In this document: positions 10,691 through 22,596 of the stretch, piece by piece
Layout: the number at the start of each line of letters is the position of its first letter
Position numbering within the stretch: position 1 is the stretch's first letter
Assembly: GCA_050084515.1 (NCBI GenBank)
Contig: CM114275.1
Coordinates: 1,116,001 to 1,180,000 of the forward strand
Length of the DNA: 64,000 nucleotides
Reading direction: 5' to 3'
Source of the DNA: Blasia pusilla
Taxonomy: Eukaryota > Marchantiophyta > Marchantiopsida > Blasiales
Position numbers and translations under genes: made by a program
Notes under the pieces: model-generated
Databases searched by the model: none
The model's input: the letters and a program-made list of their open reading frames with translations, nothing else
What the model was told of the DNA's origin: nothing

Positions 10691-11099
10691 GATGTATTCG
10701 GCGCCGCTCTCTTCTTGTCAACTTAGGGCCCATATCTGGCTCCCAAGTCTCCATCGTGACTACGGTAGGACTCTCCGGCGCGGGTATCAGTGGTTTCTAT
10801 GGTGCAACCCCGTCTTGAAAAACAACACTCGGCCGCTCTCATGCAGCCAACTGCAAACTCTGATCTCCTCCACGTGCAGTGCCTGAAACCACGTTCGATG
10901 TTGTGGCTATCATCTCCTTGCGTACCTGCAAAACATCCCAAGAAGTCCAAGGGTGTGTCTCTTGATCTCTCCTAGTGGGTAGATCTCGTCGGGTCTCGCC
11001 CCCAGCCACTTCCTCCACCGTCTCGGTAGGCATGGGGCTCACCAACGCAACCGCTGTGATCTGTCGCGATCTCATACAACGCTGCTCAGCCACTCCCAA

Positions 11100-12045
11100 G
11101 TTGAGGATCCATGTCAAGCACTTCAGGTCCATTTCCTGACCCAAGACATGGCGTCGTGATGCCTCTGACACTGATGGTATTGCCGTCACTCCTATGGGAA
11201 ATCCCATCGCTCGCTCTCTCTCGTTGGCGTTGGGCTCCACCAACCGCTGAACCTGGTCATCCCAAACCAAACCAGGACTGGCATTATATGCATAGGAAGC
11301 GGGAAAACTCACAAACGTGGGCAAGGCTGCCCATGGCCTGCCTACTGTGTTGACCACAGTCAACGGTGGTCGATCATCTTGCCTCACTGCCTGTGATCGA
11401 CGACCTAGATCCAGAATGGAATCCACTAACAAATGGGAGGGGCGCTCCACTCTCGCACACGCCCTCCATAACACCGCATGGGGCACCAAGTTGGTCCACC
11501 ATAGACACGGGCCATGGACTCTAGAACCTACACTCGCCGCATCCAAGAACACTGCTGGGCCGATCCAGGCACGCACCTGATGAGCACTCGTCACCACCCG
11601 TGATCTAGAGTCTCCTAAGATCGGCATATTCTCCAGAATGTAGGCTTGAGAACGAGATTGGTGCTCCTGCAACTGCCGTAAGACCCTCAACATCTCCCAA
11701 AACAACCTGGACCGAGTGTCAGCCAACCCGTTGCCTTGTCCAGCACTCGATTGGCTCTGACATGGCCAACCGGCAATGACCAAATCAATGGTCCCTACCC
11801 GCTCTAAGCCCTGCACCCCCAAAAACAAAATATCCCTCGGTAGGGAACTCCGGTACCCCTTTACTAGGGACGCTGACAATAAGTCGAGAAAACATAGGCG
11901 TAACTCCGCCACATGTCGTAGTGAGAGGCGCCTCGCAACATCATCATTCTCCACATACAGGTACTTCTGTACTTGCACTCATGTCTGCAAAACAACAGCT
12001 AACCCAGTGCTAATCCCTCCAAAGAGATCTAACACTCGAATACCC
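11100..12045 (-). pseudogene. Retroelement-encoded C5 cytosine DNA methyltransferase
   Basis: Motifs of a DNA (cytosine-5) methyltransferase appear in order on the minus strand. Motif I is LDLFGGISTG (about 12030-12001, SAM binding). Motif IV is IDLVIAGWPCQSQS with the catalytic Cys at about 11762-11760. Motif VI is YILENMP, with the Glu that contacts the target base. A motif VIII-like SVGSRVHGP follows, then the C-terminal ERAMGFP and SRRHVLGQEMDL (motifs IX/X). The order and spacing resemble de novo enzymes of the DNMT3/DRM type more than MET1 or CMT, but this needs a tree. One in-frame TGA at 11981-11979, just after motif I, breaks an otherwise continuous frame from 12542 to 10839. It lies between protease and RT of a Ty3/gypsy pol, so it is part of the element rather than a host gene. 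Confidence 0.85.
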
Positions 12046-12760
12046 TCCTCCGGGGTACACCACACAATGGGTGTGGTATCCAAGGGTGTCATCGTAGCAC
12101 TCCATGCTACCTCGGGTTCCTCAGACCCGTCACGCTCCGGTGCAAATGCCTCGCTCCACGCGGTCTGCACGTGCTCATCTGCCAATCGTCGAAGCTCCTC
12201 AGTCGAGCCCCACAACGGCACCTCTCCTCCACGGCATGATGCAGCTACCATAACACTCCTCTCCATAGAAATGTCAGGAATGGGAGTATCCCATGCATGG
12301 ATATGTCCCTCAATCAAATCACTAGGCCAAGTGATGGCACTGCTAAATGGTGCTAAGGTCGCCATCTCTCCTGGCCGTTGCTCGATCACTGCACTTGTGA
12401 ATCGAATGGGTAATGAGCTAAGGCGCCCATCACGTGACTGCCATCTTGGTCTGTAGGACGATAACTCCTCCCAATAATCCAGGGAAAAACCCCTTCGGGT
12501 ATAACACTGCTCCACCAACCAAAACATCGTAGGACTCTGCATCAGTCACTATCGCCTTGGCGCGCACCACGGACTCATCTGTAGGATGTCCCGAGAAAAT
12601 CCTCACCACGACCTCCTGTTGGGTGATATACTGTGTGGTACTTGCTCTACCCAAGGATGTCTGTATCCGGAATGGACAACGCTCCACATCGGCTCTCGTC
12701 CAGCCCAATCCTCTGAATGACGCTTTCCCCAACATCGGGGGTTGCGCTCCTGAATCCAAT
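12045..12760 (-). pseudogene. Aspartic protease and linker of the methyltransferase element
   Basis: VLLDSGAQPPMLG (about 12765-12725) is a retropepsin DSGA active-site motif, and YDVLVGGAVLYP further on fits the second conserved loop of Ty3-type proteases. A frameshift near 12460-12500 joins it to the next open stretch (12542-11979), which forms an unrecognised linker of about 150 residues leading into methyltransferase motif I. A TAG precedes DSGAQ at about 12770. No gag or zinc knuckle lies upstream because the element is truncated at 12838. Confidence 0.7.
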
Positions 12761-12800
12761 AAGACGCGCTACAGACTAAAAGCTCTACCTCTAGGACTCA

Positions 12801-13747
<947 letters not shown>

Positions 13748-13812
13748 CCTCTGTGTTTGGATGCCATGAGTTAGCATGGGATCGTGTGTGTTTGTGTGTG
13801 TGTTCGATGACA
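13748..13812 (+). repeat. LTR family R1, copy A, right part
   Basis: TTGGATGCCATGAGTTAGC and the following GT-rich stretch match the minus-strand LTR copy at 34492-34550, ending in TGACA. This part is separated from the left half (7029-7535) by the 6.2 kb insert. About 45 nt present in the complete copy are missing at the break. Confidence 0.65.
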
Positions 13813-14560
13813 GTGATCTATGTTGTGTAGCGATGTGTATGCGCACGAAAAAGTTGAAGTTGGAAACTTCTTCATAGATCATAAATGATGGAATTTGGTC
13901 AAGCAATAAATTCAAACTTAAAAGTTAGAGGACATTTGGTTGATCTCAAAGTCAAAGTGCGAAAAAATAGGAGAGAATCCCGTAAGCCACTTGGGGATCC
14001 CTTAGATGAGGTAACAATTGAAATCATTCTACGTCTTTTAAATAGGCTCTTCGCTTTCAAAAGGGCGTCAACGAAGAGCTCTTTTGAAAGACCACAAGAA
14101 CTCGATCTTCTTCAATGTAGATGGAAAAATCAAGAGCAATCGGGGTGAATGTTGAGGGAAGGCATGAAAGACACCATACCCGACTTTTACATGTTGGACT
14201 TTAAAATTTAAGATAGAGAATTGCTCCCCAAAAAATATAAACAAGAACCACTTCATAAACAGGACCTCTAATGTAAACACCGTCAACAACATAAAGAAAG
14301 AGACAAGACGAAAATACGTAGGATGATTCTCGAAAAACAAGAAAATATGCAATGACAAAGAACGGACCACGTGGACAAAAAACCACCTTGACAAGTGTCA
14401 CAATCCGATTGAAAAATATTAGATTTCCTAAGAAGCATGGTGAAAGTAAATAATAAATAAATAATAATAAATATAGGGGAAAAATGAATAGACTAACATC
14501 GGCGGCATTAGACGCATACGAAACTCGCAAACCATCCCGAGGTCCAATCAGCAAGACGGC
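13813..14560. other. Post-LTR DNA and AT-rich spacer, no gene seen
   Basis: The first part (TTGTGTAGCGATGTGTATG near 13824) resembles 33978-34010 and may be retroelement leader DNA. The rest is AT-rich with no coding similarity. Confidence 0.4.
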
Positions 14561-15734
14561 GGCCTGACGCGCAGCTCTCCACGTGGAGCGTACACGGCGG
14601 GCCGCGTCGCGCGCGGATCGTTGCTGAGTCGGTACGGGAACGGGTACGCGGCGGTCCCTGAAGTATGTACCGGCAGCATACGTGGCACGAGAACGCCCCC
14701 CGCTCCGCGGAGGCCGTAATGGCGGGTGACAGGATTAGGAGGGAGGAAACGTCAGCACTCAGGAAAGCCCAGACCTCTCAGGAGTCAGGATTCAGGATGT
14801 CGAGGGGAAAGGGAAGCGGTCAACAGTGGGAATCGCAGAATCCTTCGATAGTGCGGCTATTCGTTCGTGAGACAGGAGACTGCGAGGGCACTTCTACAGG
14901 TACGAGCTGCAGTCAGTGGAAAGGCGTCGTCTCGTGCTTTTTTTATTAATACTGTCGTTTTCTTTCCTTTTCTTGGAGGAGGATCGATTAAATGGGTTGC
15001 AGAGACAGAAAGAACAGGCTAATGGGAGAGAGAGAGGTCATAGCTCTCGTTTGCTGTTGGTGAGAGCCTCGTTAGGGGGGGAAAACTTCTTCCTTTTCTG
15101 GGGTTTGGCCTTCAGGTTTTGACTCTTTGAGTCCCCTCTTTTAATGGCATGGGTTTTCCATTGTTTTTATCGAAGTGCATCTTTATTCTTTCTTGGAGGG
15201 GGAGGATTCGCAGGCAGAGACAGAAAGAACGAGAAGAGAGAGGATCGCTCACACGTTTACGAGAGTGGGAGCCTCTCAGTGGCGAAGCCCGGGGACGAAG
15301 CGGAGGAACCGAATGAGGAAAGCGGTGTGTAGTTACGGAGTTCCGAAACCCTAGACCGGACTCGCGATTAACGCGAAGGAAGGCGGAGCGGAAACATCCT
15401 GCGCAGCGCGGTGCGAGCGTGGTTACTGAGACGTAGTTTATTTTTTATTTATTTTTTATTTATTTACGGGGAGTAGTATCGAGGTTGGTGCCGGAATCTG
15501 TGGGAGTACCGGAGAGTGTGACGGCAACGGCAGACAAGAGACGTATGAACTTCTGCTGGTACATCGACGTTCAAACTGTGTACAAGCGGTGTGAACACCG
15601 CGCCAGCACCGTCTCCGTCGATAACCTGTACGCTGGCAGTGGTGTGGTCAGTCCGGTTGTGTAGTCGGAAGGGGATCGAAGGGAGAGTGTGGGAGACGAG
15701 GATTGACTTGAGGTTGTGAGGGGATCCGATCCAG
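14561..15734 (+). promoter_or_regulatory. GC-rich 5' flank of CIAPIN1/DRE2
   Basis: The composition changes sharply from AT-rich to GC-rich at about 14.56 kb and includes a CCAATCAG box near 14545. The stretch holds no exon that I recognise. Within it, 14942-15090 and 15159-15290 are a diverged direct duplication (both have a TTTCTTGGAGG segment followed by CAGAGACAGAAAGAAC and a GAGAGCCTC-type end). Confidence 0.4.
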
Positions 15735-15741
15735 TATAAAT
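15735..15741 (+). promoter_or_regulatory. Candidate TATA box of CIAPIN1/DRE2
   Basis: TATAAAT lies about 150 bp before the ATG at 15887, leaving room for a 5' UTR of roughly 120 nt. It is the only good TATA match near the start codon. Confidence 0.45.
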
Positions 15742-15886
15742 TTATCAGGCGCGCCAGCGTGGATTCTGGCGATTACTCACGGGAATCGATATTCTACCCC
15801 CGCTTGCTCGAAAGACTTCTGTTCGTGGTTTTTCTCTCTAGGTTTCAAAAAGAAAGCGCTACGAGGCGGGGCTGTGACTTCGTACC

Positions 15887-18800
15887 ATGGGTGGAGACGC
15901 AGCTGTATTATTGGTAACAGATGTTGCCGCCCTCCCTGCGACTGTCGTCGTTTGGGCTCTCCAAGCGTTTCCTGATAAAACTGCATCCGGAAAGGGCTTG
16001 GCGATTGTCACGCAGGCCTCTCTTCTCGGTTAGTCAAATTCTCTTACGTGTGCAATGTTCTGGTGATCCTACGGAAACTAATTATAGTTCCCATTAAAGC
16101 CGACGCTGCATCCACATAATCGGCACAGACGATCTGGCGAATTTCCAGGAACAGAGAGCGATGAAAGTATTTGTCCATCGAACTTGATGCAATCTTGGTA
16201 GAAGTAGATATGTCAATTTCTCCTAGTTTTATTTGCTTCCTGTTTCCGTTGTCACTGCCTGGGAGGGATACGGAACTTCCAGTTCATAAGTGTTTAGGTC
16301 TTTCAAACTTTTCCTCTTGTCTGAGAATCATGACCGACACTGGGATTGGTGTTCCCCTCGGACTTTGGTCTCCAGGAGGAAAGCTGCTGGGAGAGTCTTC
16401 ATCAGTGGACGTGGTGGTATCCCTTGCTGAGACTCCTGGGCACCATTCGTCAATATGGCTCGGAGAGATGGCAAGAATTCTGAGGCCTGGAGGTGTGCTT
16501 GTTGTTCAGGAGCCGCTCGTCAAAAGGGATCTGGCCCCCGAAGAAGTTGAGGTGGGCAATTGTCATGGATTTACAACCTTTCTCTCACGAGGCCGCGCTT
16601 GAGTGGAGTTCTGGTCTTTCGTGTCTGGTAGAAAATATGGCAAGCGATCCTGTATCGTTCTTGAGCGAAATTCGTACGACGATCCTCGTCAATGTCGGAA
16701 GACAGTGATGAAAGAAGCTCGGAAGGCCGTGTTTGCCTGTAACCATAGCTCTGATTCAAATACCGATGCATAGAGTAGTCCATCGAGGTTGGACGATCCT
16801 CTACTTGAAGATGACAACTTCATGGTTCAAGGAAAAGTCTTCCATATTTCTGCAAATCGGACTCCTCGTTGTCGATAGGGAAATCAATCATCTATGTCTT
16901 GGGGAGATTTCCTTTGCTACACAAAACTAAGTCCATGGATCAGTAGCGCAGGGATTTTTTTCATCTCAATACAGGGCAGTCATTCCTGGCTGTTTCCATG
17001 CGTCTTGTCTAACAGCAAATGCTTTGTGCAGGGACTTGGATCAACTGCCTCACTGGTTCAAACGGTGTCTGCTTTGCAAAGAAGTCTTTTGCTTGCAGGT
17101 TTCGTGGGCTCCACAAGTGTAGATTGTGTCGAGGGAGTTGGACTCGCCTCGACTTTTAAAAATATCACCCCTGCCACTCTTGGATCACAAATTGGACCAC
17201 CATTTCACCCCGTAGCGGTATGTGCCAGTAGATTTCCACTATGCCTTAACTGTTGATTTCTCACACTCCCAACCATCCTTTCCACCCAAGAGAAAAGAAT
17301 GAAGAAGTGTTCCTTTGGCTTTTGTTGCCTACACTGAGGAGATATATTGATCTGAAGGATTCACTCTGAAGGCTTCATACCAGTATAATCGATGAAGTAA
17401 TTTGCAATTGGTGGAAGAATGATAATCAGTGCTGGTAAAATTGGTCAAGTTGTACATATTTTGAAATTGATTGGCTTCTGTCCTGCAGTTCAAGGTGCAG
17501 AAACCCACATGGGAGACAGGGTCATCATTTTCACTGAAGAAGAAAGCAGTAGTTAAGAAAGGTAACATGAAATTTGTTTGTTATCTGGTCACCTTCATAA
17601 TTCTGGTAGCTTTCAATGCTCTGTCTATCCAAAATGCTAACAGTTTTAGTTTCAATTTTGAATGCAGAGTCTGTTGCTTCATCAAATGGCAGTATTGTGA
17701 AATTATCAATCGCAGACGTGAATGATTTCAACATCAATGTTGCTCCCCCAGCAAATGGAGTAGTAACTTGGAAAGTTCCAGCAGTTGATTTAGAAAATGA
17801 TGAACTTGTTGATGAGGATTCACTTCTGACAGAGGAGGACTTGAAAAAGCCTCAAGTACCTTCAGGTAATCACACCAATCCTTTTCAGTTCAATTTTGGT
17901 CATTTGGACGTCTGAACTTGTGACAAGCTTAGATGTTACAAGTCGTCCATGTCAGTATCTTTGAAGACAGATTTACCTGTGTCAATCTTAGGAAGCATTT
18001 TTTGCCTTCAAGATAGTATATTGTTATTATGCATAAGAAGAAAACTCCGTGGACATGTATGGAAATCATGGGGCTCAGGTGGAAATTGACAAGAGAACAA
18101 GTGGTGTTGGCCACAGCTGTGAAGTTCTTAAAGGATCAGGCATGTCTAATTAGGAAGCATTTTTTGCCTTCAAGATAGTATATTGTTATTATGCATAAGA
18201 AGAAAACTCCGTGGACATGTATGGAAATCATGGGGCTCAGGTTGGAAATTGACAAGAGAACAAGTGGTGTTGGCCACAGCTGTGAAGTTCTTAAAGGATC
18301 GGGCATGTCTAATATTTGTTCTATCTGTCTTTTTTGTGACAGAGGATGATTGTGAAGTAGGACAATCAGGCAAGAAGGCATGCAAGAATTGCACTTGTGG
18401 CCGTGCTGAAATTGAAGAAGAGGCTGCCCAACCTGAGACAAAGCTCACTCTTGGCCAGCTTAACAACCCACAGTCAGCTTGCGGAAGTGTAAGTTACTCA
18501 CTTCAAACCGCAAGTTTGAAGTTGCAAAATCCAGCAGTCACCAGATAAACATTTACTCTTTTCAAGTTAGATTCTCTGTGATAACGAGATCTGGTTTTGG
18601 GTTGCAGTGTGGTCTAGGTGATGCTTTCCGGTGTAACGGTTGTCCCTACAAAGGGCTACCTCCTTTCAAGCTCGGTGAGAAGGTGATGTCTCTACCCTTT
18701 GCATTGGTTGATGTGATGCGTGATCAGCATAATTTAATCAGAGGGAGATCTGATGAAATATGCCGTAAGTACTGAGAGTTTGAATTTATATTTTTTAAGG

Positions 18801-18932
18801 TATAGCAATATGATTTCTCTGTTTGGCAGATTTCTACTTCCATCCAAGATTTAGCACACCTGACACAGGTAGATTTATTTCTTTCTGGTGCAGGTTGCTC
18901 TTTCTGGATCTTTGTTGACCGCAGACATGTGA
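15887..18932 (+). CDS. DRE2: Anamorsin/CIAPIN1 homologue (DRE2), cytosolic Fe-S assembly electron carrier
   Basis: Eight coding exons fit with consistent phases: 15887-16028, 16376-16551, 17032-17217, 17489-17561, 17668-17865, 18343-18488, 18608-18682 and 18894-18932, giving about 344 residues. The N-terminal part is a degenerate SAM-methyltransferase-like fold ([12 protein letters not shown] in exon 2). A linker follows with the conserved [15 protein letters not shown] (exon 5). The C-terminal Fe-S region has a Cys cluster [15 protein letters not shown] (exon 6) and the twin CX2C motif CGSC-x7-CNGC spanning exons 6-7, then [13 protein letters not shown]. The last exon supplies [12 protein letters not shown], the usual family ending. 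DRE2 receives electrons from the diflavin reductase TAH18/ATR3 and feeds cytosolic Fe-S assembly. The linker is longer than in Arabidopsis DRE2 (272 residues as I recall). The exon 2 donor could also be at 16545. Confidence 0.9.
17989..18313 (+). repeat. 162-bp tandem duplication in CIAPIN1 intron 5
   Basis: The 17989-18150 segment is repeated at 18151-18313 with only a few differences (one extra T in the second copy, A to G near the end). It ends about 30 bp before the exon 6 acceptor, so the duplication is intronic and recent. It carries short ORFs that are not conserved protein. Confidence 0.9.
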
Positions 18933-19159
18933 AATATCCTACTTAGTAAAGACTGCACCAGCTCAAGAAAAGCAGAGACGAGCTACAATTTTGGTAGCTA
19001 TTGTTGCCCAACGATTGCCCTCGATTTTCTTCAAATCTTATGGGGCAATAAAATGTCTTCATTGTGGAAGAGAAGTGGAATAAAGAGACATTATAGGAGA
19101 TGCATCCCTGTAAAATTTTAATAGGAGCGGGCATACTAGACAAATTATCCTCCACCTAC

Positions 19160-19494
19160 GTCCATGCCAGCAATGGTACATTGTTTAAAGTAGGTGTGAA
19201 GATCCAAACGAGTAAGAATTGTATTCTTTTTCATTATACTTAGATAACCTTTTTGGGAGACAGCTGAAATAAAAGGCTTCTTCCTAAGTGGATGTTACCT
19301 TCATTGATGACGAAAATTGGTTCTTAACACACTGTATGGAGGCATTTCTGACTGGAGTAAGTGGATGAAGTGCAATGTCTGTAATTTTATCACAGTTCAT
19401 ACCCCACATGTTTTGCTCCTGTCAAAAGTCTTACATGAGACGGATTGAAATCATGTTATGGCTCTGAACGACTCGCAATCTGAAGTTACATACA
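19160..19494. other. Spacer downstream of CIAPIN1
   Basis: This is 3' UTR or flank of CIAPIN1. No coding or RNA feature is recognised. Polyadenylation signals were not assigned because several AATAAA-like strings occur (for example near 19047 and 19268). Confidence 0.4.
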
Positions 19495-19775
19495 CTAGTA
19501 TAACCCCCGTGCATAGCACGGGTCAAAATCGCCCTAGAAAAAGAATCAGTTCCGTTAACTCAATTATGTTAATTAAACTCGGCTCTTACACATGTCTTAA
19601 CAGGAGAATACCAAAACATATACGAGTCATAACGGGAGGAGGGGTCCTCAAACCCGTCCCCTCTTTTAATTATGTAGATGACAGTCCCAGAGCCCTTGCA
19701 GATAACGGGAGGGGTCCTCAAACCCCGTCCTCTTTTATTTACTTAGAACGATGACAGTCCCATAGACTTTGCAGG
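19495..19775 (-). mobile_element. Helitron-type 3' end, minus strand
   Basis: On the minus strand the sequence ends with a hairpin CCCGTGC-TAT-GCACGGG (19522-19506), a short spacer and CTAG (19498-19495) followed by T, which is the Helitron 3' terminus pattern (hairpin, then CTRR, insertion next to T). Upstream in the element a 73-bp segment is repeated in tandem (19631-19703 and 19704-19775, each with a GGGGTCCTCAAAC core). The same internal sequence occurs next to the similar end at 30476-30480. No helicase is seen, so it is non-autonomous; the 5' end was not found. Confidence 0.65.
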
Positions 19776-21782
19776 TTGAGTACAGGAGTAGGACTTGTCG
19801 TCGAAGTGGTAGTTGGGGAAGGCGAAGGGAAGAGCAATCGAGCACAGAAAAGCAACGGAGAAATGACTCATTCGGATTGCATCATCCAACAAAAACTAAA
19901 AGGTAGGCACTGCGAAAATGTAATCGCTGGGCATCCAGAGTTCATCTGCTCCATATGAAACTTGCAGGACGTTTCGCAATTCTTCATAATCATTGGTTCC
20001 GGTGTGTTCAAGGGGCCTCGAGAAATAACCACCGCAAATCCAATACATGTCATCTACGATGCTCTTACGATTCTTCGTAGTAGGCATCATGATTCCTGTC
20101 CACAACCTACAATGATTCCCCCTGAATTTGCGAAAACTGAACCTAGCCAATATCTCCCAGCATCTATGCAATTCGTCTCCAATCAAACTCCTCCATTATC
20201 AAGGCACAAGCATAGCAAGCTTGTTACGCTCATGCCACCTTGATCTACCCGCATCATATACCAAGAAGCCCATGGATTTCATGTGATCTCAATTCTCCTT
20301 GGTCCCTTTTTCTCTCTCCTTCACCATCTCAACAGGCAGGGGGTTCACATGTGATCCTAATGTTACATATCTCAGTCACATTTGACATTGCTCGGCAATT
20401 TCTAAGGTAACAATCCAAGCCGCGGAGTTCATGTTCATAACTCAACCCAGCAAAAAATGAGTTTTTAGTAGTTATCATATTTTCTTCAAAACTTTAGGTT
20501 AGCCCATCACATACTCTTTATATATGACATGGGCCCGCGTCATTTACAAAGACCCTAAACCCTAAATGAGGTGGGCCTATGTCTTGGGGAATGTACGTCA
20601 ATAACATGTACGTTAAACCCTTGAAGTCTCAATCTTTATGGCATGTATGTGACACAAAAGTCACGGTGTTTTGTATCCATAAGCAAAAAACTATAAATAA
20701 GACATAACAATTGGTAATCGATCAACTATTCAAACTCTCTCCAGTTAGAAGCAATATTTGAGCATTCCTCGCACCTAAATTTGATATTAGTTCAATAACA
20801 TTCACATTCATTCCAACAAATTGCCATGGTCCGATTCTCCATGGAGGAAGATCATCCCTAACCTACAAAGCCAATGATGATAAATCAACATTGTTTTTCC
20901 CTGAACACTCTCGCCTGATCAACATCGACTCTCTAAACAATCCTCATACATTCTCTCATCGTAAATCTACAAGGAAAACTCACACAAGCACTCCTAAATT
21001 TGAGATCGCACCAAACTCTCCTTCCCCCCTACATAGTATTACCTAACATTCTATAAAACCTCTATAATCTGTGCATACAAGTCAGCAATCCTATTTTGCA
21101 TGTTAAGGGACGTCAAAATTGATCTTATGGATTTGAAGTCATGAGTAAACTCCCGCCCAACATAATACCTAAACTAGTATGGAACCAAATGGCTCCTAAA
21201 TAACAGGTCAACCGTTCGTATAGATTACCCATCCCCCTCCCCTAATCCACCATGGACTACAAGACTTATCCGAATATTTTGGTTATTTCTTGAACGAGCT
21301 GTTATAGGCTTTTCAAGCGCCTTCTTTCATATACATCAATAAATGATATCATTCCAGGTCTCTTCTTCAAGAGGTCCTCCACCTGTCCATACAAACTCTA
21401 CATTCCCATTTGACAACAAGAAACGATGCCAATCCCGGGTTTCTTCTCCTTGAATCCACTTAGAGTTTTCTCTCATCTATTTGTATGAACTTGGATCTTA
21501 AATGAAACTAGATCCCAAGCTCTTACATTCATCTAGCCCATCTAGAAATACTACAAACAAGTGCTGGAAGATACTAGATCTTACATCCATTCTCCACCGC
21601 CTCACTAGGATCTTCCAACACTCGTTGTCTTATATGTGGGAAGGACAAGAGATATTACTTGATGCCATGCAAGAGACAACCACATTCTAGTGTCCTCGCA
21701 CTAGAGGGTCATTATACATCCTTTAAAGTCTATTCAAATTCATTTTCTTACATGGGTACAACTACACAAGTACAAGACAACC
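19776..21782. other. Non-coding DNA, no gene seen
   Basis: The ORFs at 19776-20243 and 21502-21690 have no recognised similarity. The stretch may include the body of the Helitron ending at 19495. Confidence 0.4.
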
Positions 21783-21878
21783 AGCCATGCTAAAGAACAT
21801 GCTTTAATACATTAGACTCCCATTAAATGGCTGCGCCTCAACGCATTTCGGGGAGAACCAGCTTGCTCTGGGTTCGAT
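21783..21878 (-). other. Nuclear insertion of plastid 23S rDNA (fragment)
   Basis: On the minus strand this reads as a segment of 23S rRNA: ATCGAACCCAGAGCAAGCTG, TTCTCCCCGAAATGCG and TTGAGGCGCAGC. These match the plastid 23S rRNA as I know it with one or two differences, then continue with weaker similarity to about 21783. The nuclear 26S counterpart of this helix is clearly different. It is only about 95 nt long, so it is a scrap of organelle DNA and not a working rRNA gene. Confidence 0.7.
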
Positions 21879-22307
21879 CAGATTGTAACGCGCCCCCGTC
21901 AAAGCATGCAGCCCGGGAATTTAACGCTCCGGGCGTAAGTACAAGACAACGACCACGTGATAGTCGGCGTGCTTTGAAGACTACAATCAAATTCCCGTGC
22001 TAGACCAGCACCTACGCCTACTAGATCAGATTCCATGCTACTGGTACTTCAGTTCAAGACTGGCACCTATGCTACAAGGCGTAAGTAAGGTATTTATCGA
22101 GATTCCCGGACACAAGTCGAGCTTCGAATACAACATACTATTATACACTTTAAATCGACTATGGTTGAGATTCTAAAAATAAGGTTGACGGGTGGCGAAT
22201 AAATCTGACCCAGCAAGGGAGTTAGACGATTCTTCTAAAACAACTCCTCTGACACAACAACTACTGTGGGACTTAATCTAGAGGGCTTAATCTACAGACA
22301 CGTATCT
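21879..22307. other. Spacer, no gene seen
   Basis: No coding or RNA gene was recognised. The stretch lies downstream of CAP-G and may contain part of its 3' region. Confidence 0.3.
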
Positions 22308-22510
22308 GGCTGGCAAGCAGGGTAACTGCCTAATCCCCTGACCCAGCTGCTACTTTGAAGTCTCCGGCCTGGCAAGCAAGGTAACTGCCAACATTACAGA
22401 ACCACCAGCTTCATTCAAGTCTTGGCCTAGCGACAAACGCAACTGTTTAATCTCCAGACCCAGCTGCTAAATGTAAGTCTAGAGTGGCAAGAACGGAAAG
22501 TACTGCATGT
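22308..22510. repeat. 58-bp tandem repeat, about 3.5 copies
   Basis: Units start at 22308, 22366, 22424 and 22482 (partial), each built around TGGCAAGCA(G/A)GGTAACTGCC followed by a CCAGCTGCT segment, with increasing divergence to the right. It lies 90-290 bp beyond the CAP-G stop codon, that is, in or near that gene's 3' UTR. Confidence 0.75.
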
Positions 22511-22596
22511 TGATACTGCTATGATGGAAACCAGTGATGCAACCCACCACTAACCAAGGAGTTTGAAAGTACGCTTACGCCCACAGAGCGACGTGT

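Noticed and set aside
11979-11981. TGA read as selenocysteine or a programmed recoding site
   Set aside because: Land plants lack selenocysteine insertion and the element has many other breaks, so a simple mutation is enough.
11776-12456. 226-codon plus-strand ORF
   Set aside because: It is antisense to the methyltransferase element; the minus strand carries recognisable motifs and the plus-strand product has none.
21783-21878. Functional rRNA gene
   Set aside because: Only about 95 nt of a 23S gene are present and the flanks are unrelated.
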